NCBI GenBank assembly: GCA_030062745.1
Contig: CP099841.1
Location: forward strand, 21,517,398-21,581,397
Direction: 5' to 3'
Length of the DNA stretch: 64,000 bases
DNA from: Capitulum mitella
Lineage: Eukaryota; Arthropoda; Thecostraca; Pollicipedomorpha; Pollicipedidae
The notes below the pieces were generated by a model that did not search any database, had not been told where the DNA came from, and worked only from the letters and a program-made list of their open reading frames with translations. Position 1 is the stretch's first letter. Each line of letters begins with the position of its first letter. The translations under genes were made by a program, and so were the position numbers. Below are positions 39,609 through 50,084 of the stretch, piece after piece.

Positions 39609-42423
39609 TAAATGGTGTTTGTGAATAAGGTAAATGGTGTTTGCGTGATGTGTCAGATGAATGACATCGAAATGCATGGAAAATATTACATGCATGTGAA
39701 TGTCAAGCCTTAATGCCAGAAGCATGTTAAATTTGATTGCTTTCTTTCGTGACCAAGAAGACCAGCAAATGCTTTTAAGTAAGGAAATACTTCTGACATG
39801 ACATCTGATGACCTTGGCCACGTAAGCCACCGTGCCATTAAACAACCGCTAAATAAACACATTTGGATTGAATGTTACGTTCATGAGGGCAGAAAGAAAG
39901 CCACATTGGCTCGTAAAATGACAACAGTGACTGCGACTGAACGAAATCACAAAGAAAGAAAAACTGCAAAAAGGTTTGCATGCTGATTTCGCGTACAGAT
40001 ATGACAACACGAAGCTTGCCCTTACATGACAAATCATTTGAACGTAAGGACATGCGATAAAATCGCAGCGTGCGTCTTAGCATGCAGACAGCTTTTGTTT
40101 ATTCACCGTGAATGAGGCTCGCCTCATTTTAAGAGGAAAAAGAGGCGTAAAAGGCTATGATCGCAGCACGCATAAAAACCTCAAGAAAAAATCTGTACGT
40201 TAGAGGTGGATGTGCATTAAAGAATGGTTTCATTTTTCGGCTTGAAACAATTCCTTTCTTGGGACCATTCTCCGCTGGTCTTCTTGTACTGCATCCTACG
40301 GGCATGTTTTCCAGTTTTCATACGGATTTTTAAAATCCAGTTGATTTTAATGCTGTCTTGAACTTTGAGTAAGTTCATGCGCTATTCTGATGCTGCTGTG
40401 GGTTTGTGCAGTTGATGCTGTTTTGAAGAGTTCAACGCTCTTCAACGAGGAATTCAGTACACCACACCACCGGTCAATAAAGGTGCGGATTACTTGCCTA
40501 GAACGTATACAACTACGCCATGTGGTCGGTAGGGGCATGCCGAGGGTCTTTTGACGCCCCTGTGGGGCAGATGAGTCGTCAGCCGGGTGGTGTTGAAGCT
40601 CTTCAGTTGAGGCTGGTACACGGGGCCGACCACCGGCGCCGCCGCTGAAAGACACACACAGCTCAGCATTACCGCAGAGATTAATATCAATTTACGACAA
40701 AATAGCTTAGAAGAAATTTGATATTCGTTCACTTGGAGGAACATTTGCAGGCTAGAAACTCCGCCTCAGCATGACTGGGGCAGATTGCTGAGATGGCCAG
40801 CTTTGAGATGAACTGAGTAATGATCTGTCTTAATGGCCATTTTCTGTGCCATGTCTGTTTGACACCATTATGTTAAGCAACCGAAAGGAAGAAGAAGCTG
40901 CAATAAAACGCCATTAAGTAAGAGGCCGACAAACATTATAGCCTGATAACATTTTCGTAGCTTGCAGGCCCGTAAACGGTAGCTCAATCCGTGAAGTATG
41001 TAACGTAAAACCATATGGCTCATACCACCAGCAGGCAGTAAGGTTAACCCACCACTGAAAAATGGCTCGTCTCACACTAATTAGGCAGGCCTAGCATGCA
41101 GCATTAATCGATAGCTCTAAATGAGCCTATGCATGCTTGCATGGGACACGCAAAAGCCATCCCTGGGCGACATCCTTTAAGCGTCCCACGAGGTTTGAGA
41201 ACGCAGTCATCATCTGCGAAACGCCCCAGACCTTTTCACCCTGTCATTTGGTGCACGTACGCGTGTCGACATCCTCTGGCATAGAGGTATGAAACAGGAA
41301 GTAATAAACAGCAAGCTCGCCTATTCTGTAGCAAATTCCGCCTATTCCTTAACTGGTAATATAACTTCAAATTCCCAGGACTATATCTGCATGTTGCAGC
41401 GCACTGTGTGAGATAAGTTTGTCAGTTTATGTATGAAGACAGTTTGCTCTGCGGTACCTACTTTTCCGTTTTCAGCAAACAAAATGTAATTTGTTCACAG
41501 CAATATATGCTTGTCCACACGGTTCTAATTAGACTGACCAATTCATCTTGACCTGAACAGATAAAGAAGACTATTGTTGTTGTATACTGAATAGTGATCA
41601 TATGATGTTTCTTTGAAAAGTGCTATTATGTTTCTTCTTGCTTTTTTATCCTTTTTATTTGACTGTATTTAATAGTGTTCCGTGGTGATGCAATGGCTCT
41701 TAATCTAACCCCGTTATACACACACGTTTTCCTGGGTTCAAATGCCTATAGCTTTTAACCCTGGTCTAATGAAGGAATTTCTAAAAGTGGGACGGTCCAG
41801 ATCCACCAACTCCCAGAATCTCCGGCCGTGCCCATGTCCATCCGATGATTAATCCTGCCCACCATCCAAACGATCCAGTCCGTACAAGTTAAAATCACTT
41901 TCAAACTGTTCAATTTCACTGCACTCTTTTGTTCTTTCGACGGACACGTCACCGTTTCGTAAACCTGTGGATGCACTTACGGAGCTGCATGGATCACACA
42001 GTTACGAACGCATGGGTGTAGCAGCCCATATGACAGGCGTCGCTTTGGTGCCATTTAGTGACGAATATCAGTCTGTATGCAACCTATAACTACGAGACAA
42101 CATTTCTTCTTTTTGCATAACTCCTAGCCGCCCGGCCAGACATCTGGTTCGAGAGGCGTTGGAATCAGAGCCGCACCCAGCATAGCTTCTCGCACAGGCG
42201 ACCCCATCAATCAGCTGTCGCAATTTATAGAGATCAGATAACGTTTCACAACCTGCAGACCAAAGAGAGTACAGAAGATTTGGCTGTAGCACCCAGGAAA
42301 TGCATAGCGCAGCCACACGTTCCCAGCGGCTCCTGCTCGCGGCTAAAGCTGTTCGCTATCAGCCGCGTAAAGACGGCCGTGGCCTGACAGTCTCGACTCA
42401 CCGGTGTCGAGACAGATGCCCAT
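25817..42423 (-). CDS. Adenylate kinase-like protein with two degenerate kinase domains (AK5-like), 14 exons
   Basis: Exons in transcript order: 42423-42402, 40644-40498, 38179-38066, 37506-37364, 36517-36440, 36009-35905, 35255-35196, 33154-33043, 32456-32430, 30260-30081, 29061-28948, 28551-28372, 26636-26466, 26119-25817. Phases agree at every junction except inside exon 10, which carries an apparent 2-bp deletion. About 585 codons. Domain 1: strand VVVYVLG joined to the P-loop GGPGTGK, then NMP-binding [10 protein letters not shown], then [16 protein letters not shown]. It lacks the Arg-rich lid/DD..R motif. Domain 2: P-loop GGPGSNKSS (the Gly before Lys is replaced by Asn), [42 protein letters not shown] and [15 protein letters not shown], so this domain keeps the arginine pattern. 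Adenylate kinases move phosphate between ATP and AMP; activity here is doubtful, at least in domain 1. The start MGICLDT suggests membrane anchoring. The last two exons are less certain. Confidence 0.85.
28060..28215 (+). repeat. Degenerate pyrimidine-rich minisatellite in AK-like intron 12
   Basis: Imperfect tandem text on the plus strand with the recurring words CCTGATCCTGCCTCTGT and ACCGCCTTCCTG, unit about 20-37 bp. Similar in style to the array at 9525-9690. Confidence 0.65.
28372..28551 (-). CDS. AK-like exon 12: lid and catalytic arginine region of domain 2
   Basis: The exon is phase 0 to phase 0 and 60 codons long, with donor GTG|GTGAGT. It encodes [20 protein letters not shown] followed by [16 protein letters not shown], the family's strand 4, lid and DD..R helix. 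A second in-frame acceptor 12 nt downstream (after GGCCGCCAG) would remove four residues, HGRQ. Confidence 0.85.
28561..28690 (+). repeat. Degenerate copies of the exon 12 5' end in the preceding intron
   Basis: Immediately intronic of exon 12, the words ATCAGCACAACGTCC, AGTACAACGTCCGACTG and GTCGATCAGCACGTC repeat the plus-strand text of the exon's beginning at 28520-28550 (CGATCAGCACCACGTCCGAC). At least three degraded copies are visible. They look like slipped duplications of the acceptor-proximal exon sequence. Confidence 0.6.
29923..30107 (-). repeat. 37-bp tandem array duplicating the exon 10 / intron 10 splice donor, 5 copies
   Basis: The word CTGAGGCACC or CTGAAGCACC (plus strand) recurs at 29933, 29970, 30007, 30044 and 30081, always 37 bp apart. 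On the minus strand each unit reads GGGAACTGGTGCCTCAG then GTCA, so each copy carries the last exon codons (GELVPQ) and a splice donor. The copy at 30081 is the one in the conserved exon; the other four are intronic. The unit is not a multiple of three. Confidence 0.9.
30081..30260 (-). CDS. AK-like exon 10: P-loop of domain 2, with an apparent frameshift
   Basis: Acceptor GTGCCCAG at 30261. The first frame gives [18 protein letters not shown], then [19 protein letters not shown]. The family pattern then continues in another frame as [19 protein letters not shown]. The break is near 30138-30147, at a GCGAG run. Adding two bases there would make the exon 182 nt and restore phase 1 to phase 0, matching exon 11. 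Either a sequencing or assembly error at a CG repeat, or a real lesion. Confidence 0.8.
30261..32429 (-). other. AK-like intron 9
   Basis: Contains (TA)n tracts at 31196-31236 and 31330-31440 and no other feature that I can support. The Ile-Tyr repeat frames seen there are translated TA runs. Confidence 0.6.
31330..31440 (+). repeat. (TA)n microsatellite pair
   Basis: Two long AT runs separated by a short GCGCATAG-type interruption at about 31380, with a shorter (TA)n run just upstream at 31196-31236. Confidence 0.95.
32430..32456 (-). CDS. AK-like exon 9: 27-nt microexon
   Basis: The exon sits between acceptor GCTCCAG and donor GTGAGT, is phase 1 on both sides and encodes ESFKSFLEM with flanking split codons. 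It joins exon 8 (LHPDKNQNN) to the P-loop exon without breaking frame. The residues take the place of the usual hydrophobic first strand before GGPG, which is unusual. Its call rests on phase and splice sites only. Confidence 0.55.
33155..35195 (-). other. AK-like intron 7
   Basis: Contains a (CA)n(TA)n tract at 33769-33848. The minus-strand frame at 34066-34344 has no recognisable pattern and no fitting splice phase, so it is not called. Confidence 0.6.
33769..33848 (+). repeat. (CA)n(TA)n compound microsatellite
   Basis: About 40 bp of CA repeats passing directly into about 40 bp of TA repeats. Confidence 0.95.
38710..38806 (+). repeat. (TA)n/(CA)n compound microsatellite
   Basis: TA runs with a short CA run in the middle. 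The tract ends exactly where the Penelope-like frame begins. Confidence 0.9.
38806..39136 (+). mobile_element. Penelope-like element remnant: GIY-YIG endonuclease domain
   Basis: An uninterrupted frame, antisense in AK-like intron 2, encodes [19 protein letters not shown] (the YIG motif with following Arg), then [20 protein letters not shown] (a conserved Glu in the EA.YI helix) and [19 protein letters not shown]. This order is that of the C-terminal GIY-YIG nuclease of Penelope-like retroelements. No reverse transcriptase precedes it; a TA microsatellite lies directly upstream. It is therefore a 5'-truncated copy, though its nuclease frame is intact up to TGA at 39136. Confidence 0.8.
39555..39606 (+). 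repeat. (TA)n microsatellite
   Basis: An uninterrupted AT run in AK-like intron 2, about 420 bp beyond the Penelope-like frame. Confidence 0.95.
40498..40644 (-). CDS. AK-like exon 2, ending in a GC splice donor
   Basis: Acceptor GTGTCTTTCAG at 40645. The exon encodes [20 protein letters not shown] and ends [10 protein letters not shown]. The donor is CTAG|GCAAGT: GC instead of GT at 40497-40496, with an otherwise perfect donor consensus. Using it gives VVVYVLG-GPGTGK exactly in phase with exon 3, the expected strand and P-loop of an adenylate kinase. No GT donor nearby does this. Confidence 0.85.
41675..41760 (+). repeat. Possible tRNA-derived SINE head
   Basis: GTGGTGATGCAATGG resembles a Pol III A box, and GGGTTCAAATGCC about 55 bp on resembles a B box. 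The spacing is slightly long for a tRNA, and no cloverleaf could be drawn. Confidence 0.25.
42402..42423 (-). CDS. AK-like exon 1: start with acylation-type N-terminus
   Basis: Start codon context GACATGG is favourable. The exon encodes MGICLDT and one base, then donor CCG|GTGAGT. Phase 1 agrees with exon 2 and gives a run of three alanines. Gly2 with Cys4 fits N-myristoylation plus palmitoylation, although Asp at position 6 is not the favoured residue. An acceptor-like GCGCCGCAG just upstream leaves room for a spliced 5' UTR. Confidence 0.6.
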
Positions 42424-42900
42424 GTCGGGGCGGGCTGCGGCGCCCCGGGACGTTCCGGCCACGGTCACACCCGCCGACCGTCTGGGGGCGGGGTGACCGC
42501 CCGTCGACCGTCGGCCGGCCGGTCGGCGCCCTCTGGCGGCGGTCGGCAGCAGCCGCCGGCATCATCAGTTATTCAGGTGACGCCGCGTCCTTTGGTGGCC
42601 ACCATCGACCGGCCGGTTAAACATTCACGTGACGGAAACGCCCAGTGGCCCAGTCAAGGCGCGCCGAGGCTGCAGGTCGACTGAGACGGGAGCGGTCACG
42701 ACTCGGCCAGCGGAGACGGCCGCGGCACCGGCAGCCGCACGGGCGGACTGAGCCAGCCGCGGGGACGGTGCCCGTACGGTTCAGATAGATAAGCTCAAGA
42801 ACGGTCGTCGCAAGTGCCGACTGAACCAACCCCAGGACAGTCACCGCTCCGTTCAGGGGCGGTCAGCACTCAAACAGAGCGCATCAGTCCCAGGACCGGT
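42424..42900 (-). promoter_or_regulatory. CpG-rich candidate promoter of the AK-like gene
   Basis: Dense CpG and CGGCCGGCC-type words lie upstream of the start codon at 42423. A second CpG-rich block at about 43540-43830 could be a further promoter or 5' UTR exon. No core element was identified. Confidence 0.35.
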
Positions 42901-44095
42901 CACCACACAGTCGAGTTGGACAGGTTCCAGAATAAGTCACGGCTTGGAGTTTTAGTCTTTTCAAGGATCAGTTACGACGCGATTCCATTGAACCAACCCG
43001 GATAAAGCGATAGAAATTGGGCTGTTAGACCGGTTTTCGATGATCTACTCATCCGTTAGTCCTATGACACGTGGCATGTGTACGTAACTCACGTCTGGTC
43101 TTCAAGAAAATAGTTTGTTTCTAAGAAGTTAAATTCAGGGATATAATTGAACAGATCACTACAGACGTTGCCGCCGTTGATAAGCGTGATCATCTTATTT
43201 TCTACCGAGATCACCGAAGATTTTATCGACCTCGCCTGCCCAGCATGGCCTCTGGTCGAAGCGCCAGCTACTCCAAACATTTAGATGATAAAACGGGGAT
43301 CTTTGAAGACGTCGTAAATCACCTGATTTATCTTATTCTTTGTATTTGTCTGTCACCGTGCACTTACCTGGTGGTGAATCCAACGGTCCGGTTTAGGAGT
43401 ACACAAGCTTTTGAAGCATTTTCTTTCTTCGAATGCCAGTACGGGTAATGCCGCCTACATTTCGCGAAAACTGTAGCGATCACGTTCTCAGCCCACCATT
43501 CATGGCTCAGGCTTTTTGGTTTTTGTCCTAGCTTGGACGGCCGGTTACTGTAACCGCCTGGTAACCGGCCGATATGACGTCAGAAGTGACCCGTTCCCGG
43601 ACCTGCCGCAACAGCAGACCGACGGGCGGCGGCCGCGTCCGAGCGTGACCTCGGGCCGGCCGGAGCGCGATGGACGTGCGTGCCGGCCTGGCGTGACCGA
43701 CCCACGAATCGATGTCGTTTATGGGCGTGTTTTCGCCGGGCAAGCACGGCAGGGTGACCAGTTCACGCGCTCTGATGGACCGAGCGGCGACGATTCGGCT
43801 CGATCTGCACGGACACGAACCGAGGGAAGGGGTCGCAACGCAACGATGCCCCTGGGCCCTGAAATGCCCATCACTGGCTAATTTAATGCTTATCTTCCGT
43901 GTCGCTCGGGTGAATGTCGTTCGGTGAGTTGTCTAGGTTTGATAGGTTCATGACACTCAATCGTTTTAAGCTCTCTTAGACGATTTATTCCCTCCCGGAA
44001 CACTGACCGAATCTGCCATTGGACTTGCATATATTTTTAATGGGGACGCCCACTTATGCATGATTTTTTATGCATTATCTTAAGATGATACTTAG

Positions 44096-44260
44096 CACCG
44101 GCGCAGCCAAAGGGGTGTCCGGGGGGGGGGCGCCCGCCTTATGCCCACATTTGTTTGTGAAAACCATTGCACATCGTCTTCCCAGAAGGCGGTTTTCGTA
44201 TGATTTCACTTCACACTGAGCTCCGGGCCCCCTCTTAAGCAAGTGCTGGCTGCGCCCCTG
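44096..44260 (+). mobile_element. hAT-like short element, GCAGCC-TIR family
   Basis: The left end CACCGGCGCAGCCAAAG and right end GCTGGCTGCGCCCCTG are inverted repeats. Flanking 8-mers ATACTTAG and GTACTTAT match at six positions, consistent with an 8-bp hAT target duplication. The inner text CATTGCACATCGTCTT is shared with the copy at 45062. Confidence 0.65.
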
Positions 44261-45061
44261 GTACTTATGCATTGTCTTGAAAGTTTCAGAATCCAAATCT
44301 TTGCGAGTGCTCATCCCATGTGGCCCCATATGAACTTCACAAAAGTTTGGGGATGCCCGACAAGCATTCGGTATGCCAAAGCACCCCTAAGAGAACAGCA
44401 AACTGAGCCTGTTATTCTGGACACACAGATGACGGAATCTGAGTTGAGAGGTTCAAGAAATAATTCTGACGGGGAATGCTGACGACAGCTACTGATGAAA
44501 CCGTCTGACAAGTCTGCAGAGGCGATCTGGGAATGAAACCTGCTGACGGAGTCTGCTGACGTGGCTTGCTGGAAAACCTGCTTAGCCCGACTCCGCATGG
44601 GGGTGTCAAATAGGGCACTTCTCGGTTTTTTTCCTGAATGGCTTTTGAACCCTTATGGGTAGCCCAACCAAACTTTCAGTACCTCTTTGATAATTGATTT
44701 TACATATTTTGACACCAAAACCATTTCCATACCAGGTCAGGTCACGGAGATATGACGCCATAAGTAAACCCTTGCATGCATTCCCCTTTTCAGGCGGTGG
44801 CGCGAACTTGCTTCGTTTTTTTTTTATAATACTCGCGAATATATAGGCAGTCATAGAATAGGCAGTCATAAATCTTTGGCGAAATCTGTCACAGACCATA
44901 TCACAATACGACAGCACTTGGACGGTGGTAACCACCTGCTCATGTTAAAGGCATAGCAAAGTTCTCAAAATGGGAAGTTTTTTTTGCAGCGAGCCTCTCA
45001 GTGATCAGAATTAGATGGAGAGAATTTATTGTCGTCGTTGGTAGGAACAATTGATATAAAG

Positions 45062-45230
45062 CACCGGCGCAGTCAAAGAGGCGGGAGGGGAGGGGGGTCC
45101 GGAGGGCCTAGACCTTCCTTAGGCCCTCATTTTTCGTGAAAATCATTGCACATCGTCTTTTCAGCGATGGTTTTCCTATGATTTCCATTCACACTGAGCC
45201 CCCCTTAGCAAAATCCTGGCTGCGTCCCTG
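45062..45230 (+). mobile_element. hAT-like short element, GCAGCC-TIR family
   Basis: Begins CACCGGCGCAGTCAAAG and ends ATCCTGGCTGCGTCCCTG, inverted relative to each other. It shares ATCATTGCACATCGTCTT-like text and the CACTGAGC stretch with the copy at 44096, about 1 kb upstream, in the same orientation. Confidence 0.65.
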
Positions 45231-46179
45231 GTTTTAAAGTGCTGGTATGCCAGTGAAACCTGAAAATAAGGATCTGAATTTGAAGGCAGTTTCCTATGTG
45301 GGTATTTTCGGTAGCCGTTGATAATTGTAAAATGCTGAAAGTCCCTCGCTTGTCAAAAAGTTGTATTTTACAAGCCCGTACTACGGCCTGCACTCTGGTA
45401 GGTGGTCTGACTGTTCGTTACACCTCTGCACATGAAGTACCGAGATGGCTCCCCATTCACTGAGAGAAGAAAAACCGACAAGATTATTCCACAAAAGCTT
45501 CGTGAGTGCCAAACTCTCTGAAAACATTCATAAATATCTTATTCTGATTTTATTTTTACTGCGTTTTCTGAACAGTCCATTTACAAGCTGATAGAACAGA
45601 TGACAACCACATACCAAAATGTCTTGTGATCTACCGAATAGAGTAGGACAAAGAGAGGGCAAAACACGTGCCTGCCGTCAATAGCGTGCGCTATGTTCGG
45701 AGGGCCTCCAACGCGACTGCTAGAACGCGGCAGGCTCGTGATACGCTGGCACGCACTCCGCCTCCGTCCTGGATATCATGTCACGTGCCTAACCGTGACA
45801 CTCAACCGTTTCGTCTCGAAAGCGCATGGCACGTTGCAATATGCAGATACCTTTGCAACACTCCACCACTGAACAAACAGAGACGCAGAGATTCTTTGAT
45901 TGGTGACATGCACACGTACCGAGACACACACAGCGGTGTCGGAACCTGGGAGGGGTGGGGGATACCTACCCCTTAACTCTGAGCAGCATTTAATATTAAG
46001 CCTATGACGTTGGATGGAAACAAACAGGTAAAAATCACGTTCGCCCCATCTCTACAGAAGTTCCACCGCTCCCGAACACACATGAAATATTTTTAGAAAG
46101 CTTCCATTCCGGACACATGGAATCCACCGACCAAATGTCTTCAGTTACGTGATCCGCTCTACAGGTACTTGGTTCCACT

Positions 46180-46510
46180 TGGGGAAACGATTCCGAGTCC
46201 GACGCATGGCTTGCTGAATCGATTCTGATTCTGACTCCGCGCGGTTTTGCAAAACTAAATCGATTACAATTCCGATTCTCCGAAATGAATCGATTCTAGA
46301 ATCAGTTCGACCAAGACCAATCGGATTGCATTAAGGCATTATAATTCCATTTGATGAAGGTAATGGAAATCTAATTCTGATTCCGTAGACAACCATGTAA
46401 TTTACCTCCGACTTTGATTCCGACACATGTCAGTGTAATCGTTCCGATTCTGATTCTGGCCGGAACTGAGTCGGTTCCGGAGTCGATTCTGGTTCCGATG
46501 GAATCGTGCG
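46180..46510 (+). repeat. Degenerate GATTCCGATTCTGATTC array
   Basis: Words such as CGATTCTGATTCTGA, ATTCCGATTC and GAATCGATTC recur irregularly on a 6-bp theme. An old hexanucleotide-type array without coding potential. Confidence 0.7.
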
Positions 46511-48175
46511 CTAGTCTATCTACAGTGCAGTATTTATAGATATAAATTTGGTTCCATTATCTTATTGGATGATGCTAGGGACCAGAGCACGCACGTAGGC
46601 AGAGCTTGTTGTTTGTACTCTGGCCCCATCATCCGATCATGGAGTTTCAGGTGGCGGTTGCTTTATGGCAAAAATTTAACGTGCCAGCATGACCATGTAG
46701 TTGGTGAGCAGGACCCGCTACTGATGTCAGTCTAATCTGCATCGACCTGTACAGCCCGACGTCGCTCTCCGGTTGTTGGAGAGTGTTGACTTCCACCTGT
46801 CACGCCGACGGGAGAGGGGGCTTCACGGCCCATCTGTCGGGCGTGGTCGACTTCACCTTTCGAACCGGAATAGTATGTTTTCAGCCGAGGGTCTTGCTGG
46901 TCGTTTTTGCAGGTCTTGAGGCATATGTAGCTATGGCAGCAGCCCTGCCAGCTTAGCAGGTGCCCTACCACCTCTCAATAATCTGAACTATGTGGTGTTG
47001 CACGAAAATACTTTGTCGGAAGCTAATTCTGGCCCAATTAACTTTGAAACATTTCTACACTGATGCCTTCATGTCACCAGGACTTCGGCAGATATTTGGC
47101 TTGGATACACGCCAGCGACAGGCGTCGGTCGTTCGCTCGAGTCGTGAGAATAGCTGAAGTACCGTGGGAACGGCACAGTGTGTTACTTGTGTGACGTGGG
47201 TCGATGTCAACTCAAGAGTTTTCAAAAGAGCTAACTACTGCGCTGAGGAATGATGTATTTCACGGCAGGGTATGGAGCCCACTGACTTTCCATGTGTAGA
47301 CAAAACACATCGTTATGTCCGATCCAGTTGGTCGGCGCAAACAATGCACTGCAAATACCCATCTTTTATTGCGTTTGAGTTTTTTATAATTGCATTTTGC
47401 AACCATATTTTTTTGTATACAAACGTGGCTATGCCCTCATAAAAAACAGCGTCCACGTGTCTTGAAAGATGATAAAACTAGGAAAAGAACAATAAGGCGC
47501 ATGCGAAGGGCGATGAACGATACTGCCATCTATAGTGGTCATAAACAGGGCGTCGTATAACGACATCTAGTGGCCATAAACAGCGTGTCGGAGACGCACC
47601 GCTACCCTACTCTTTCCTAGACGCTTCGCCGTAGGGGCTGACGTAGCGAGATCGTACCGGTTGGATCACTGCGTGCGCCGAAGGCACCAACACTCCACGG
47701 GACGGGTACACTGCCTGATTCGGGTCGTGCCGGTGATGCTGAGAGTGCCGCGATGAGTCGGCTGCTGCAGACTGAATCAATATCAGTAGCAATAGCGCCA
47801 ACGGTATAGAGGCCATCGGCACCGGCGACGGCGGAATGGACGTCGGGTGCGTTTGCGTCGACGGGGAGGCGACGTCGGTAGGTGGCGTCAGAGACTGCGG
47901 TAATGGCGGCAGCGGTCTGGCGTGATCGTCTCCAGAGCCCTTCAGACCGACAGAATCTGGATGCGATGTCCGCCGGAGGCCAGGGCTATGGTCGGAAGCG
48001 TGAGCTCCCCGAAGAGACGCGGATCGATCAACAGCCGACGGCAGGTGGCGGCGGCGACGGCGGACTGTCACGTTGGCGTTTATGGTTGGAAGTTGACGTA
48101 TGGTGTCGGCATACGGTGGTGGTGGCTGGGCAGAAGGGATCTCGTCGGGACGCGGATGGCCAACAGTATCTGGAG

Positions 48176-48406
48176 CAGGATTGTCGATTTGTATTCTTTT
48201 GAGAAGGCCTTGGCCCACCCAATGTTGATCTGGGCCCACCCAATGTTGGCTTGGTCCCCCACAATATTTGCTGCAGGTTTAAAGAGGAAAGAGTAACAGT
48301 AATGAAATACGGCCCCAATAGGTAAGAAATGGGCAGAAAGTAAAAAATGGAGTCTAAAGCAATGTATCTATCCGTCTATCTATCTATCTGTATATCTGTC
48401 TGTCCG

Positions 48407-48453
<47 letters not shown>

Positions 48454-48639
48454 GTTTCTATATATATGCATGGACATATGTGCAATTTTTATTTGATAAA
48501 TATAGTAGCGAAAAACCCATAAGTTCTCGTTTGTCAAAATAAAGTGCTTTAAATGCGCTGAGGACCCACATTGGGGAGAGGTTAGGATGCTGGGTCCTGG
48601 GTTCGGCCTCCCAATTATTTACAGAAATCGACACCCTTG
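48176..48639 (+). mobile_element. hAT-like MITE with microsatellite core (copy A)
   Basis: The ends are CAGGATTGTCGATTTGTATT and AAATCGACACCCTTG, inverted repeats. Flanking 8-mers ATCTGGAG and ATATGGGG match at six of eight positions. The core is a (TCTA)n tract at about 48369-48455. Both arms match copy B at 49791 (TATTCTTTTGAG, GGCCCACCCAATGTT, GGGGAGAGGTTAGG). Confidence 0.8.
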
Positions 48640-48784
48640 ATATGGGGTTCAAGTCCGCCAACTACCAGAGGACTGTTGGCTGGGCTGGATTCTCCGCATG
48701 GAGTCGGCATACGGTGGCAGTGGCCGCAGGGGCACATCCGGCGGCCCCGTTTTTTTTGGGGGGGGGCAAACCAGAATTTCTTGG

Positions 48785-48965
48785 GTATGGATGGCAGGTC
48801 AGGTCAGCAAGTCGGCGACCGGGAGGGGGGGAGGGGGTAGAACACGCTGGCCGTAGGATCGGAATGTACTTCAGCGACTGGGTATGGATGGAAGCTCAGC
48901 AAGTGGGCAACGGGGAGGGGGGGGGGGGGAAGGGGCGGAGGACGCTGAAAGTTGTTGGGGCTCAG
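48785..48965 (+). repeat. Tandem duplication of a ~100-bp G-rich segment
   Basis: GGGTATGGATGG followed by CAGCAAGT, a G-run and a GAACACGCTG/GGACGCTGAA end occurs twice, about 100 bp apart. A related segment lies at about 61340-61450 (GTCTGGATGG, GGGCAACTTCAAACTC). Confidence 0.55.
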
Positions 48966-49790
48966 AGTGTCTAGCGATTTCAAACTCTGGTGCTGTAAAA
49001 AGCCATGTCTTTTGACAGAGAGGGGTGGCGTGGCTGTTATTGCCTTCCCCCAATCGCCGGTGGGGGCTATGGCCGAGACGCCCCAACACCTTGGATCTGC
49101 CAGTGGGTGACTGCAGGCAGAAGAAATGTCGCCAGTGTGTCGGAGTCGTATGGCAGCAGTTTAGCCAAACTCAACAGAGGTGTGTCAGGCGCAGGTAGAT
49201 GACCCAGGTTACAGTTGGTTTCCCCCCTCAATTACAGACTACACGTTTTTACTATTTCTAAAGACTATTCCCTTGCTTGGAGAGGGACTCAGACGGAATA
49301 CAAGACAGACACACGATACAGTCAGGGCCCGAAAGCCCGGCAGTATTTTGGCTTTTAAGTCCGTCAGCTGCGAGAATGCTGGTCGCCGGGCTGGAGTCCC
49401 AGCATGGTGTCCCGATCTGGGACGCTGACGGCAGGTGGCGCCGGTGGTGATAGGCGGCGGAACGAGGGATACACGAAGCATCGTGCCCCCCCCCCCCTTA
49501 ACTGGCGAAATTTAACATTAACGGCGCTGCATGGAAAGAAATGGCTCGAACAGTGGTCGATGTCCCTTCCCCTTGCCGGAAGACGTTCCGCCCCTAGTGC
49601 CGGTGGAAGCAAGTAACCGGCAGTGCTGTGGCTGCGATAGGGCAGGCACTGTGGCCGAATATGTCTGGAATAATTACGATACTCTTACATGTGATCGATT
49701 TTGGTGGAAATCCAATAAGCGCACCGATTTTGTGCTTGAGTGACCTTGAATTTCTATAGCGGATGCTGTGGAAATTGCAGTGATGCTGAA

Positions 49791-50037
49791 CAGGGGTGTC
49801 GCTTTGCATTCTTTTGAGGGGGCCCTGGCCCACCCAATGTTTATCTGGGATCCTCCAAAGTTGGTTTGGGCCTCTCCAATATTTTCTGCCAGTTTTAAAG
49901 GGAAATAACGGAAGAAACGGCAGCAATAGCTAACAGATAGGCAGCAGGTAAAGAATAAGGCATAAATCTATGCCTTATTTTACATTAAATACATCACTTT
50001 AAAGTAATATATTTATCTATCTTTCCACCTTCCATGT

Positions 50038-50084
<47 letters not shown>

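Noticed and set aside
41675-41760. A tRNA gene
   Set aside because: A-box and B-box-like words are present, but the spacing is too long and no acceptor or anticodon stem can be drawn.
47607-48239. Minus-strand open frame of 210 codons, Pro/Ser-rich with a hydrophobic stretch
   Set aside because: Its first part lies inside the end of a hAT-like element, the composition follows the GC-rich strand, and no splice context or family pattern supports it.
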